Source: Candidatus Coatesiibacteriota bacterium (GTDB lineage: Bacteria; Oederibacteriota; CAKKQC01). Taken from it: DNA of 5,319 nucleotides. The stretch spans positions 1-5,319 of the forward strand of contig JAHFSL010000212.1 of NCBI GenBank assembly GCA_023265785.1, written 5' to 3'. The notes beneath the pieces were generated by a model, which saw nothing but the letters and a program-made list of their open reading frames with translations, was not told the origin of the DNA and did not search any database. A program made the position numbers and the translations under genes. Positions within the stretch are counted from its first letter, which is position 1, and every line of letters begins with the position of its first letter. This document shows, piece after piece, positions 1-5,319 of the stretch.

Positions 1-9
1 AATGTCCTG

Positions 10-49
10 CGGGCGGTCCGGCTAAGGCCCTAGTCCCCCCGGCCGCCCG
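10..49 (-). terminator. Weak hairpin spanning the permease stop codon, possible terminator
   Basis: CGGGCGG at 10-16 pairs with CCGCCCG at 43-49, and CCGG at 18-21 pairs with CCGG at 39-42. This forms an 11-bp GC-rich stem with one bulged base (position 17) and a 17-nt loop that contains the permease stop at 30-32. On the minus strand the stem is followed by AGGACATT, so there is no U-tract and it is not a classical intrinsic terminator. In GC-rich DNA such a stem can arise by chance. Confidence 0.2.
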
Positions 50-1250
50 GTGCCAGCCGGCGGTACCCGCCGCGGGACCGGTGCCAGAGCCCGAACCCAA
101 TGAAGATCACCAGCGGCACGAGGGGCAGTCCGGACGCGAACCGGAAGGTCATCGCCGCCCCCCACCGGTCATAGACCGCGCCCATCACCGGGCCGATCGC
201 CCCCGCGGCGCTCATGCCCACCGCGCTCACCACCGCCGGCAGGAACGAGCCGCCCCGCGGGTACCGGTCGGCGGTCACCCCCAGCAGGGTCGTCCACAGG
301 CAGGTCTTACCGATCCCGAACAGCGTCGCCCCGACCAGCGCCGTCCCGGGCGTGACGGCGCGGCTCAACGCCAGGAGCCCGGCACCGGCCGCCAGGCACG
401 AGCCCGAGAGCAGCCCGAAAGGCGTAAGCCACCTCGACAACGCGCCACCGTTGAGCCGCATCACGAACATGATGACCGAGGTGTACATCAGGAAGGCGAT
501 CCCCCGGACCCCCACGGTCTCGGTCATCACCGACCCGATCCACTGGTCCGGCCCCACCTCGGTGGCCGCGCAGAACACCATGGCGACCATGAGAAGCAGA
601 AACCCTGGCCGGACCGCCTCGCGCCACCGACTGCCCACGGCCCCGCCCGACCCGGCCAGCGCGGTCCGGGGAAACCGCTGGCCCCGGATCAGGAAGCCAT
701 AGGCCGCGGCCGGCAGGAGCGCGGTGGCCATCTTGACTCGCCAGCCGGCCGCCTCGGAGAACCAGGGGGTGATGGCCAGGCACAGCAGGCCGCCCAGAAT
801 CAGCCCGGCCGGCCATCCGGCGTGCAGGATGCTGATCCGGCCCGTGCGGTCGTGGGGATAGAGCGTGGCCGCCAGCGGGTTCATCACCGCCTCGGCCACG
901 CCATCGGCCACCCCCACGACCAGGGTGGCGGCCAGCAGGGCCGGAAACCCGAAGGCCGGGGAAAGGATGGTGAGCGTGATGCCGGCCAGATGGCCCGCGC
1001 AGGCGATCCCCAGCAGGCGGCCCATTCCGAGAATGTCAGCCAGGTGGCCACCCGCCAGGATGGCCACGAGGTACCCCGCGCTGATCGCCGTGGCCAGCAG
1101 GCCCTGCCGCGCGTGACTGATCCCGAACTCGCGGCCCAGCGAGGCGAGGATATCGGCGCGCACCGCGAAGGTCACGGCCAGCGTCACCATCGCCACGCAC
1201 CCGGCGAGGAAGAGCCGCCCGCGATTCACCGGAGGTTCCGTCCGCGTCAT
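30..1250 (-). CDS. MFS permease, probably sugar-type (fucose/glucose symporter-like branch)
   Basis: A 406-residue integral membrane protein with about 12 hydrophobic segments, roughly at residues 13-31, 48-66, 77-98, 103-125, 145-162, 173-188, 214-232, 248-266, 277-296, 302-323, 334-358 and 371-389. That is the usual size and layout of the Major Facilitator Superfamily. Residues 68-80 (GGHLADILGMGRL) fit MFS motif A in the loop after the second segment. The stretch around 112-153 (GVADGVAEAVMNPLAATLYP, then ISILHAGWPAGLILGG) resembles the N-P-L and L-H-A elements of the fucose/glucose:H+ symporter-like branch, as does E231 followed by W237 in segment 7. A sugar substrate is therefore plausible but not proven. 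I chose the ATG at 1250 because it overlaps the stop of the beta-helix gene as ATGA and directly precedes the first membrane segment. The frame stays open to 1544, but that stretch is out-of-frame shadow of the beta-helix gene. No Shine-Dalgarno is visible, which fits translational coupling. It is the last gene of the minus-strand operon. Confidence 0.9.
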   Translation of the reverse strand: MTRTEPPVNRGRLFLAGCVAMVTLAVTFAVRADILASLGREFGISHARQGLLATAISAGYLVAILAGGHLADILGMGRLLGIACAGHLAGITLTILSPAFGFPALLAATLVVGVADGVAEAVMNPLAATLYPHDRTGRISILHAGWPAGLILGGLLCLAITPWFSEAAGWRVKMATALLPAAAYGFLIRGQRFPRTALAGSGGAVGSRWREAVRPGFLLLMVAMVFCAATEVGPDQWIGSVMTETVGVRGIAFLMYTSVIMFVMRLNGGALSRWLTPFGLLSGSCLAAGAGLLALSRAVTPGTALVGATLFGIGKTCLWTTLLGVTADRYPRGGSFLPAVVSAVGMSAAGAIGPVMGAVYDRWGAAMTFRFASGLPLVPLVIFIGFGLWHRSRGGYRRLAPGGRGD

Positions 1251-2542
1251 GGGCGGGCCGACAGCCCGATCCCGGCCGACCGGCAGGGGGAGTCGGCCAG
1301 CGGCCTGAACCACGGCAGGTTCTTGAGCGCATCCCAGTGGATGGGCAGTTCGTCCCAGGAGGCGGGGAGCACCAGCCGGGGATCGGCGACGAGCCCCCAC
1401 GCCGGGCCGCCCGGGTCGGCCGACCGCGTCGACGGATTCCACGTGCAATTGTCGGCCACCCGCAGGCCCTCCAGGGTTCCCTTCAGCAGTCCCCTCGTCC
1501 CGACCACCACGTTGTGGGTGAACGCACCCGGGATCCCGCCCCACAGATCCAGGGCGGGCCCCACCTCATTGATGAAAACGTTGTGCTCGATGATGATCCC
1601 CCGCATCGGCGTCCGGTTTTCCCAGGCGCCGAGCAGGACGCACCCCTTGCCCTTGTGGGCCCCGTCGTTCACGCTCACGCAATCGCGCAGGATGTTGTTC
1701 TCCCACGCTGGCGCGGTGTCGTACTGGTACAACTCGTACCCGGGGCCCGCGTTGGCCCAGGACAGGCACCGTTGCAGAATCGAATTGGTGACGCCGCCGT
1801 CGAAGTCGAAGCCGCCACCGTCCCCGCCCAGCGCCGAGGTGCGGTTGTGGTGCGAGACGCAGTCCTGGATGGTCAGGCGGTCGGCGCACCACCCCCAAAT
1901 GCCGACGGGGCCGTTCCCGCCGCGGGGCATGTCCCACCCGTTGGCGGACGCCTCGCACCGCTCGACCAGCGCATCCCGCACGCATCCCACGAGAATCCCA
2001 TTCCCGGAATGATTGCGCAGGTCCGTGGGATCCCCCGGATTGTTATCGGCCCGGCACTCCGCCACATGCAGGTTCCGGTTGTACCGGTCCGGCGATTCGT
2101 TCCCGCCCACCCAGATGCCCGCGAACCCATTGTCATGGGCGAAGCACCGGTAGATGCGGACCTCGTCGGATCCGGTCACCCCGATCCCGGATTTCTGGAA
2201 TCCCTCCGCCTCCACATCCTCAATGGTGAGGCCGATACACCCCCGGGCATCAAGGCCCGTTGCGACATTACCGTCATTTCGTCCGGCCCCCCGGAGGACC
2301 ATGCGGCTGATGCGCGCGTGGCGGACCCCGTCCAGGACGATCGCCGCCCCGGAGCCCGCCTCGATGATCGCCGGATCGGGTCCATCCGCGGTCACCTCGA
2401 TCGGCCGATCCGCTGATCCCGCCACGCCGACCTTCAAGGCCAGCGTGCCCCGGTAGATTCGTGCGGACTCCAGGATGATGCGATCCCCGGCCCCCAGTTC
2501 GAGTCTGCCGGCGTTTTCAAGCTCCTTCAGCCGATGGTCCAT
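1247..2542 (-). CDS. Right-handed parallel beta-helix repeat protein
   Basis: A 431-residue protein made of short repeating beta-strand coils typical of right-handed parallel beta-helix (PbH1/NosD-like) proteins. Examples are residues 103-111 (IGLTIEDVE), 127-138, 157-167, 182-199 and 222-233 (RLTIQDCVSHHN). The stretch at 240-275, with GGGFDFDGGVTNSILQ and a following SWAN-GPGYELYQY, is a signature I associate with this family in polysaccharide-degrading environmental bacteria. Members include polysaccharide lyases, epimerases and glycosidases, but I cannot assign catalytic residues, so the reaction is unknown. The C-terminal 60 residues (around LVADPRL and the final ADSPCRSAGIG) match the usual closing segment of such proteins. 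The start at 2542 lies 7 nt after the sulfatase stop. It has no signal peptide and seems to begin inside the first conserved coil (GDRIIL near residue 19). Its stop overlaps the permease start by 4 nt. It likely acts on the same substrate as the sulfatase. Confidence 0.85.
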   Translation of the reverse strand: MDHRLKELENAGRLELGAGDRIILESARIYRGTLALKVGVAGSADRPIEVTADGPDPAIIEAGSGAAIVLDGVRHARISRMVLRGAGRNDGNVATGLDARGCIGLTIEDVEAEGFQKSGIGVTGSDEVRIYRCFAHDNGFAGIWVGGNESPDRYNRNLHVAECRADNNPGDPTDLRNHSGNGILVGCVRDALVERCEASANGWDMPRGGNGPVGIWGWCADRLTIQDCVSHHNRTSALGGDGGGFDFDGGVTNSILQRCLSWANAGPGYELYQYDTAPAWENNILRDCVSVNDGAHKGKGCVLLGAWENRTPMRGIIIEHNVFINEVGPALDLWGGIPGAFTHNVVVGTRGLLKGTLEGLRVADNCTWNPSTRSADPGGPAWGLVADPRLVLPASWDELPIHWDALKNLPWFRPLADSPCRSAGIGLSARP

Positions 2543-2549
2543 CCGCGGA

Positions 2550-4019
2550 TCAGGCGACCTGCACGCCGACCCGGCGGGCCAGGTGGGAAAGGACGGCACG
2601 GACCGGGCGGCCGCGGACAAGTCGGGAGCCTGACACAAACCCCTCCTCGCGGCCCCGGAGTTCGCGAACCAGCCGGGCCCGCCACCGGGCGACCCGGGCG
2701 GCCGCACCCTGGTTTCGGGCCAGGTCATGCCGCTCCTCCGGGTCCTCCGTGAGGTCGAACAACTGCTCCCGGCCGGAGCCACTGAACCAGACATATTTCT
2801 CTTTCCCATCCGTCAGCCACTGGATGGACTGGCCGAACAGCGCCAGCTCCCCGTGCAGGTGGGCGCGCCACGGGGTCTTCCGGCCTCTGGCCAGCGGCAG
2901 GAAGCTCTTCCCCTCCACCGCTGCCGGAATGGGCAAGCGCGCAATCGCCAGCAAGGTCGGCATGATGTCCCGCAGTTCGACCGGCTCATGGATCACATGA
3001 TTCGTCTTGAAACCCAGGTCCGCCGGCCCCGCGAGGATGAGCGGCACCCGGGCCGAGCCCTCGTACGGGTAGCCCTTCCGGAACAGCCCGTGGTCACCCA
3101 GCATCTCACCGTGGTCCGAGACGAAGCACAGGACGGTGTTCCCCGCCAGCCGGTACTCCTGGATCGCCTCCCGGAGCCGGTGCACCTGGTGGTCAATCTG
3201 GGTCATGAGTCCGTAGTACCCGGCCCGGGCGCGGCGCAGGGCCCGGGGGTCCATCCGGCCCACGAACAAGTCGGGCTTCCGCGGGTTGGCGAATGGCGTC
3301 CAGATCTCCCCCCAATCGCCCTGCGGCGGTTCAGGGAGCGGGTCTTCCATGTACTGGTCAAAGGCCCAACGCGGCGGGTCATAGGGTGGGTGCGGCCGGT
3401 GCAGGGAGAGGAAGAGAAAGAACGGCTTCGTGGGGTCGCGCCGCCGGAGAAAATCCACGGCCTGCGCGAACGCCCAGTTCGTCGGGTGCAGGCGCTCTTC
3501 CTTGTCCCACGGCCGGGCCACCTGGGCGTTGCAGTCCAGGCCATGCTCGACATAGTCGGCGTCCACTCCCGCCTCCCGCCTCAGCCACTGCAGGTAGTCG
3601 TCCAGCCCGGCCTGGTCGCGGCGCCGGTCGCGGGCGAAGTGCAGGTACCCATCGTGCAAGATGACGTTCTGGAACCCCATCTGGAGGCGCTCCGGATAGA
3701 CGTGCAGTTTGCCGATGGCCTGCGTCTGGTACCCGCCGCGGGTGAACTCACCCGCCATGGTGACGGGATAGTCCCATGGGACTCCGTCCCGGTACCCCAC
3801 CCGGCCGTGCGACTGCGGCGTGAGCCCCGTGTACAGTGACGCGCGGGCGGGAATGCAGACCGGCGTGGCGGCATACGCCCGGGCGCACCGGACACCCTCC
3901 AAGGCCAGTTCATCCAGCCAGGGCGTCTCGACCACCGGGTGGCCGTCCAACGAGAGGCAGTCCCCCCGCCACTGGTCCACATTGATCAGGACGATGTTGG
4001 GCCGCGCTGGTTCCGCCAT
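2550..4019 (-). CDS. Formylglycine-dependent type I sulfatase (arylsulfatase family)
   Basis: A 489-residue sulfatase of the alkaline phosphatase-like superfamily that would hydrolyse sulfate esters. The nucleophile motif is CIPAR at residues 55-59 within TPVCIPARASLYTG. C55 would be converted to formylglycine by a maturation enzyme not encoded here. Probable metal ligands are D15 and Q16 in NVDQWRGD and D302-H303 in SDHGEMLGDHG. Probable substrate-pocket residues are K104 and H106 (IGKLH), H207 and H210 (HRPH) and K315 (FRKG). The DQWR.D element also occurs in phosphonate monoester hydrolases, so related ester chemistry is possible. The C-terminal subdomain carries the usual LFDLTEDPEERHDLA at 420-434. 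Length is normal. The ATG at 4019 starts immediately before the first core strand (PNIVLINVD), which leaves no room for a signal peptide, so a cytoplasmic location is predicted. No Shine-Dalgarno precedes it. It is the first gene of a three-gene minus-strand operon with a beta-helix protein and a sugar-type permease. Sulfated carbohydrate is the likely substrate, by inference. Confidence 0.93.
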   Translation of the reverse strand: MAEPARPNIVLINVDQWRGDCLSLDGHPVVETPWLDELALEGVRCARAYAATPVCIPARASLYTGLTPQSHGRVGYRDGVPWDYPVTMAGEFTRGGYQTQAIGKLHVYPERLQMGFQNVILHDGYLHFARDRRRDQAGLDDYLQWLRREAGVDADYVEHGLDCNAQVARPWDKEERLHPTNWAFAQAVDFLRRRDPTKPFFLFLSLHRPHPPYDPPRWAFDQYMEDPLPEPPQGDWGEIWTPFANPRKPDLFVGRMDPRALRRARAGYYGLMTQIDHQVHRLREAIQEYRLAGNTVLCFVSDHGEMLGDHGLFRKGYPYEGSARVPLILAGPADLGFKTNHVIHEPVELRDIMPTLLAIARLPIPAAVEGKSFLPLARGRKTPWRAHLHGELALFGQSIQWLTDGKEKYVWFSGSGREQLFDLTEDPEERHDLARNQGAAARVARWRARLVRELRGREEGFVSGSRLVRGRPVRAVLSHLARRVGVQVA

Positions 4020-4024
4020 GTGCG

Positions 4025-4053
4025 TTCAGGATACCGTACCGGTCAGGTATACT
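4025..4053 (+). promoter_or_regulatory. Candidate promoter for the small protein-ribonuclease D pair
   Basis: The hexamer TATACT at 4048-4053 matches five of six positions of the sigma-70 -10 consensus. At 17-nt spacing lies TTCAGG (4025-4030), a poor -35 with three of six matches. Transcription would start near 4059-4061, only 2-4 nt before the ATG at 4063. With no Shine-Dalgarno present, the mRNA would be leaderless or nearly so. The placement of the -10 just before the start codon resembles leaderless promoters known in Deinococcus-Thermus and actinobacteria. This was read by eye and not tested. Confidence 0.5.
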
Positions 4054-4056
4054 ATC
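4028..4056 (-). promoter_or_regulatory. Candidate promoter for the sulfatase operon
   Basis: On the minus strand TATCCT (plus positions 4033 down to 4028) matches four of six -10 positions and ends 8 nt before the sulfatase ATG. The -35 position at 17-nt spacing reads GATAGT, with little similarity to consensus. As on the other side, no Shine-Dalgarno lies between the -10 and the start codon, so a near-leaderless transcript is suggested. It is weaker than the plus-strand promoter and might need an activator. Confidence 0.35.
4031..4050. repeat. Imperfect 20-bp palindrome centred in the divergent gap
   Basis: ATACCGTACC is followed directly by GGTCAGGTAT. Eight of ten positions pair symmetrically (outer ATACC/GGTAT and inner ACC/GGT). 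The centre falls between 4040 and 4041, effectively the midpoint of the 43-bp gap between the two start codons. The outer arms are part of both candidate -10 boxes. It could be an operator for a dimeric regulator or simply the result of a symmetric bidirectional promoter. No regulator gene lies in the window. Confidence 0.45.
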
Positions 4057-4062
4057 CGCTCG

Positions 4063-4278
4063 ATGCCCTACGATCCGGAACTCGACAAGGAAGTCGCCAA
4101 GCGCGAAATCACCATTGACGGGCAGATCTACGACGTTTCGCTCAAGTCGTACAACGGCGGCGACGCCAAGGTCTCCATCGCCCTGCGCGACAGCCGGTTC
4201 CCGGTCAAGCGGCTGACCCCCAAGGTGTACCTGGCCATCGCGGAACTCGTCCGTGAGATGGTCCCGCCAGCGGCCTAA
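4063..4278 (+). CDS. Small hypothetical protein (71 aa) upstream of ribonuclease D
   Basis: I do not recognise this protein. It is 71 residues, charged and soluble, with no membrane segment, cysteine or histidine. By eye the middle (residues 15-41, EITIDGQIYDVSLKSYNGGDAKVSIAL) looks like two or three beta strands, with a turn at YNGGD. Residues 53-67 (PKVYLAIAELVREMV) look like an amphipathic helix, giving a small beta-beta-beta-alpha layout. I chose ATG 4063 because it follows a good -10-like hexamer by 9 nt and starts outside the divergent sulfatase gene. The same frame is open to an ATG at 3820, but that extension would lie antisense inside the sulfatase and is probably shadow. No Shine-Dalgarno is visible. 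The stop at 4276-4278 lies 23 nt past GTG 4253, the first possible start of ribonuclease D, so the two are probably co-transcribed and coupled. Codon use (mostly G or C at third positions) matches the neighbours. Confidence 0.75.
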   Translation: MPYDPELDKEVAKREITIDGQIYDVSLKSYNGGDAKVSIALRDSRFPVKRLTPKVYLAIAELVREMVPPAA

Positions 4279-5319
4279 GAGAGGAAGACGGCGACCGATT
4301 CCCCCCCTTGAGTTCGAGTTCGTCGAGGACCAGCAGCGCTGGAACGAGATCGCGGAGCCCCTGGCCAAGGAACCCCGGATCGCGCTGGACATGGAGTCCA
4401 ACGGGTTCTTCCACTACAAGGAGCGGATTTCGCTGATCCAGTTAGGGGTGCCCGGGTACACCTTCCTGCTGGACCCCCTCGCCATCAGCGACTTTTCCGC
4501 CCTGGGCCGTGTGATCGCCGACCCCAAAATCCAAAAGATCCTGCATGGGTGCGATTACGACATGCGCTCCTTCGACCGGGAGTGGAAGTACCACTTCTCA
4601 GGGCTCTACGACACCGCCATTGCCACCCAATTGCTCAATACGGAACTGATGGGGCTGGGCCGGGCGCTGGAGACTTACCTGGGCGTCAAGGTGGATAAGC
4701 AGGTCCGGCTCCAGCGGTCCGACTGGTCCAAGCGGCCGATCCCCGTGGACGCCGCCGAGTACGCCGCGTCCGACGCCGCCCACCTGCTCCAGTTGCAGGA
4801 TGTGCTGGACGCCAAACTGAAGGAACTGGGCCGCCAGTCCTGGATGGCCGAGGAGTGCGCCCTCATGGAGCAGATCCGGTACGAGGCGCCCCCCTCTCCC
4901 GAGCAGGCCTGCTTCAACGCCAAGGGCACCTTCGACCTGGAGCCCGGACAGTTGGCGATTTTCCGTGAACTCTACCTCCTGCGGGAGCGCTCCTCCGCCG
5001 AGGTGGACCGCCCCCCCTTCAAGGTCATCTCCAACGATGCCCTGCTGGCCATCGCCTGCGATCCCATGATTTCCTTTGACAAGATTCCCAACGCCAACCG
5101 GCGCTGGCTGGAGTCCAGCCGGCGGCAGATCGAGGAGGCGGTGGCCCGGGGCCGGTCCCACGGCGGCATCGCCCACCCCAGCCGGCAGAAGCGCAAGCCC
5201 AGCCCGTGGACCGAGGACAGCCGCCACCGCTACCAGGCCATCCACGAGGCGCGCGCCCGCGAGGCGCTCACGCTGGGCATCGCCCCCTCCACCCTGTGGT
5301 CCACCCGCGCGCTGGAATT
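4253..5319 (+). CDS. rnd: Ribonuclease D (DEDDy 3'-5' exonuclease with HRDC domain), 3' end cut by window
   Basis: A DEDD-family 3'-5' exoribonuclease, the class that trims 3' ends of tRNA precursors and other structured RNAs in the cytoplasm. Counting from GTG 4253, the catalytic acids are D46 and E48 (ALDMES), D103 (LHGCDYDMRSF), and Y170 with D174 (YAASDAAHL), giving the complete DEDDy set. An HRDC nucleic-acid-binding domain follows at about residues 229-300 (LEPGQLAIFRELYLLRERSSAEVDRPPF). The last visible residues (LTLGIAPSTLWSTRALE) match the usual C-terminal end of the family, so little is missing. The frame opens after a stop at 4214-4216 and contains no usable ATG before the catalytic core; ATG 4391 would remove D46. 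GTG 4253 is the first canonical start, with a weak GGAA 7 nt upstream, and overlaps the small gene by 26 nt. ATT 4298 is the alternative and has a better purine-rich site upstream. GTG would add a basic leader (RWSRQRPKRGRRRP). The function call is firm and the start is uncertain. Confidence 0.9.
   Translation, partial: MRWSRQRPKRGRRRPIPPLEFEFVEDQQRWNEIAEPLAKEPRIALDMESNGFFHYKERISLIQLGVPGYTFLLDPLAISDFSALGRVIADPKIQKILHGCDYDMRSFDREWKYHFSGLYDTAIATQLLNTELMGLGRALETYLGVKVDKQVRLQRSDWSKRPIPVDAAEYAASDAAHLLQLQDVLDAKLKELGRQSWMAEECALMEQIRYEAPPSPEQACFNAKGTFDLEPGQLAIFRELYLLRERSSAEVDRPPFKVISNDALLAIACDPMISFDKIPNANRRWLESSRRQIEEAVARGRSHGGIAHPSRQKRKPSPWTEDSRHRYQAIHEARAREALTLGIAPSTLWSTRALE
4280..4287 (+). promoter_or_regulatory. 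Purine-rich Shine-Dalgarno-like site for ribonuclease D
   Basis: AGAGGAAG lies just after the stop of the small protein. It is the best Shine-Dalgarno-like sequence on the plus strand around this junction. The only plausible in-frame start downstream of it is ATT at 4298, 11 nt after the GGAA core, slightly longer than usual. It supports an ATT start but may be chance purine richness. Confidence 0.3.

Noticed and set aside
1251..1544. N-terminal extension of the permease frame to ATG 1544.
   Set aside because: The added 98 residues are Arg-, Gly- and Pro-rich shadow of the beta-helix gene, and the ATGA overlap at 1247-1250 is the natural start.
81..2012. A 643-codon plus-strand open frame opposite the permease and beta-helix genes.
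   Set aside because: Its translation is dominated by Arg, Pro, Gly, His and Gln with no fold-like pattern, as expected for the antisense of GC-rich genes. The minus-strand genes have clear family signatures.
2543..2809. N-terminal extension of the beta-helix frame to ATG 2809.
   Set aside because: The added 89 residues overlap the sulfatase C-terminus and contain neither a signal peptide nor beta-helix coils.
2727..3839. A 370-codon plus-strand open frame opposite the sulfatase.
   Set aside because: It is low in recognisable motifs, rich in Arg, Pro and Val, and fully antisense to a well-supported sulfatase.
3820..4062. Upstream extension of the small plus-strand protein to ATG 3820.
   Set aside because: It would run antisense through the first 200 bases of the sulfatase, and the residues look like shadow sequence. 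A -10-like hexamer lies just before ATG 4063.
4598..5245. A 215-codon minus-strand open frame opposite ribonuclease D.
   Set aside because: It is rich in Gly, Leu and Val without a recognisable domain, and the plus strand carries a complete DEDDy active site and HRDC domain.

Overview
This is a GC-rich window (about two-thirds G+C by eye) of ordinary bacterial gene structure. It has two divergent blocks that meet at a 43-bp intergenic gap, positions 4020-4062. No RNA gene, insertion sequence, CRISPR array or phage gene is visible. High GC, a type I sulfatase next to a right-handed parallel beta-helix protein, and a sugar-type permease suggest a polysaccharide-degrading bacterium such as a planctomycete, verrucomicrobial or similar environmental lineage. 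That is inference only, since no taxonomic marker is present.

Left block, minus strand, positions 30-4019: three tightly packed genes read right to left. A formylglycine-type sulfatase (2550-4019) is followed after 7 nt by a parallel beta-helix protein (1247-2542). That gene overlaps an MFS permease (30-1250) by 4 nt (ATGA). This looks like one transcript for uptake and processing of a sulfated, or otherwise esterified, carbohydrate. The permease has features of the fucose/glucose:H+ symporter-like branch of the MFS. Neither the sulfatase nor the beta-helix protein shows a signal peptide, so both may act in the cytoplasm on imported substrate.

Right block, plus strand, from 4063 to the window edge: a 71-residue protein of unknown function is followed by an overlapping or closely coupled ribonuclease D (DEDDy exonuclease plus HRDC domain). 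The ribonuclease D gene is cut by the window end close to its expected C-terminus. It has no ATG start at a sensible place, so it probably uses GTG 4253 or ATT 4298.

The intergenic gap holds an imperfect 20-bp palindrome. Its two halves carry back-to-back -10-like hexamers (TATACT on plus, TATCCT on minus), placed 9 and 8 nt before the two start codons. Neither start has a Shine-Dalgarno sequence. This is the most unusual feature I see: a candidate symmetric bidirectional promoter giving near-leaderless mRNAs. I do not see strong evidence for a wholly new system here; the genes belong mostly to recognisable families.
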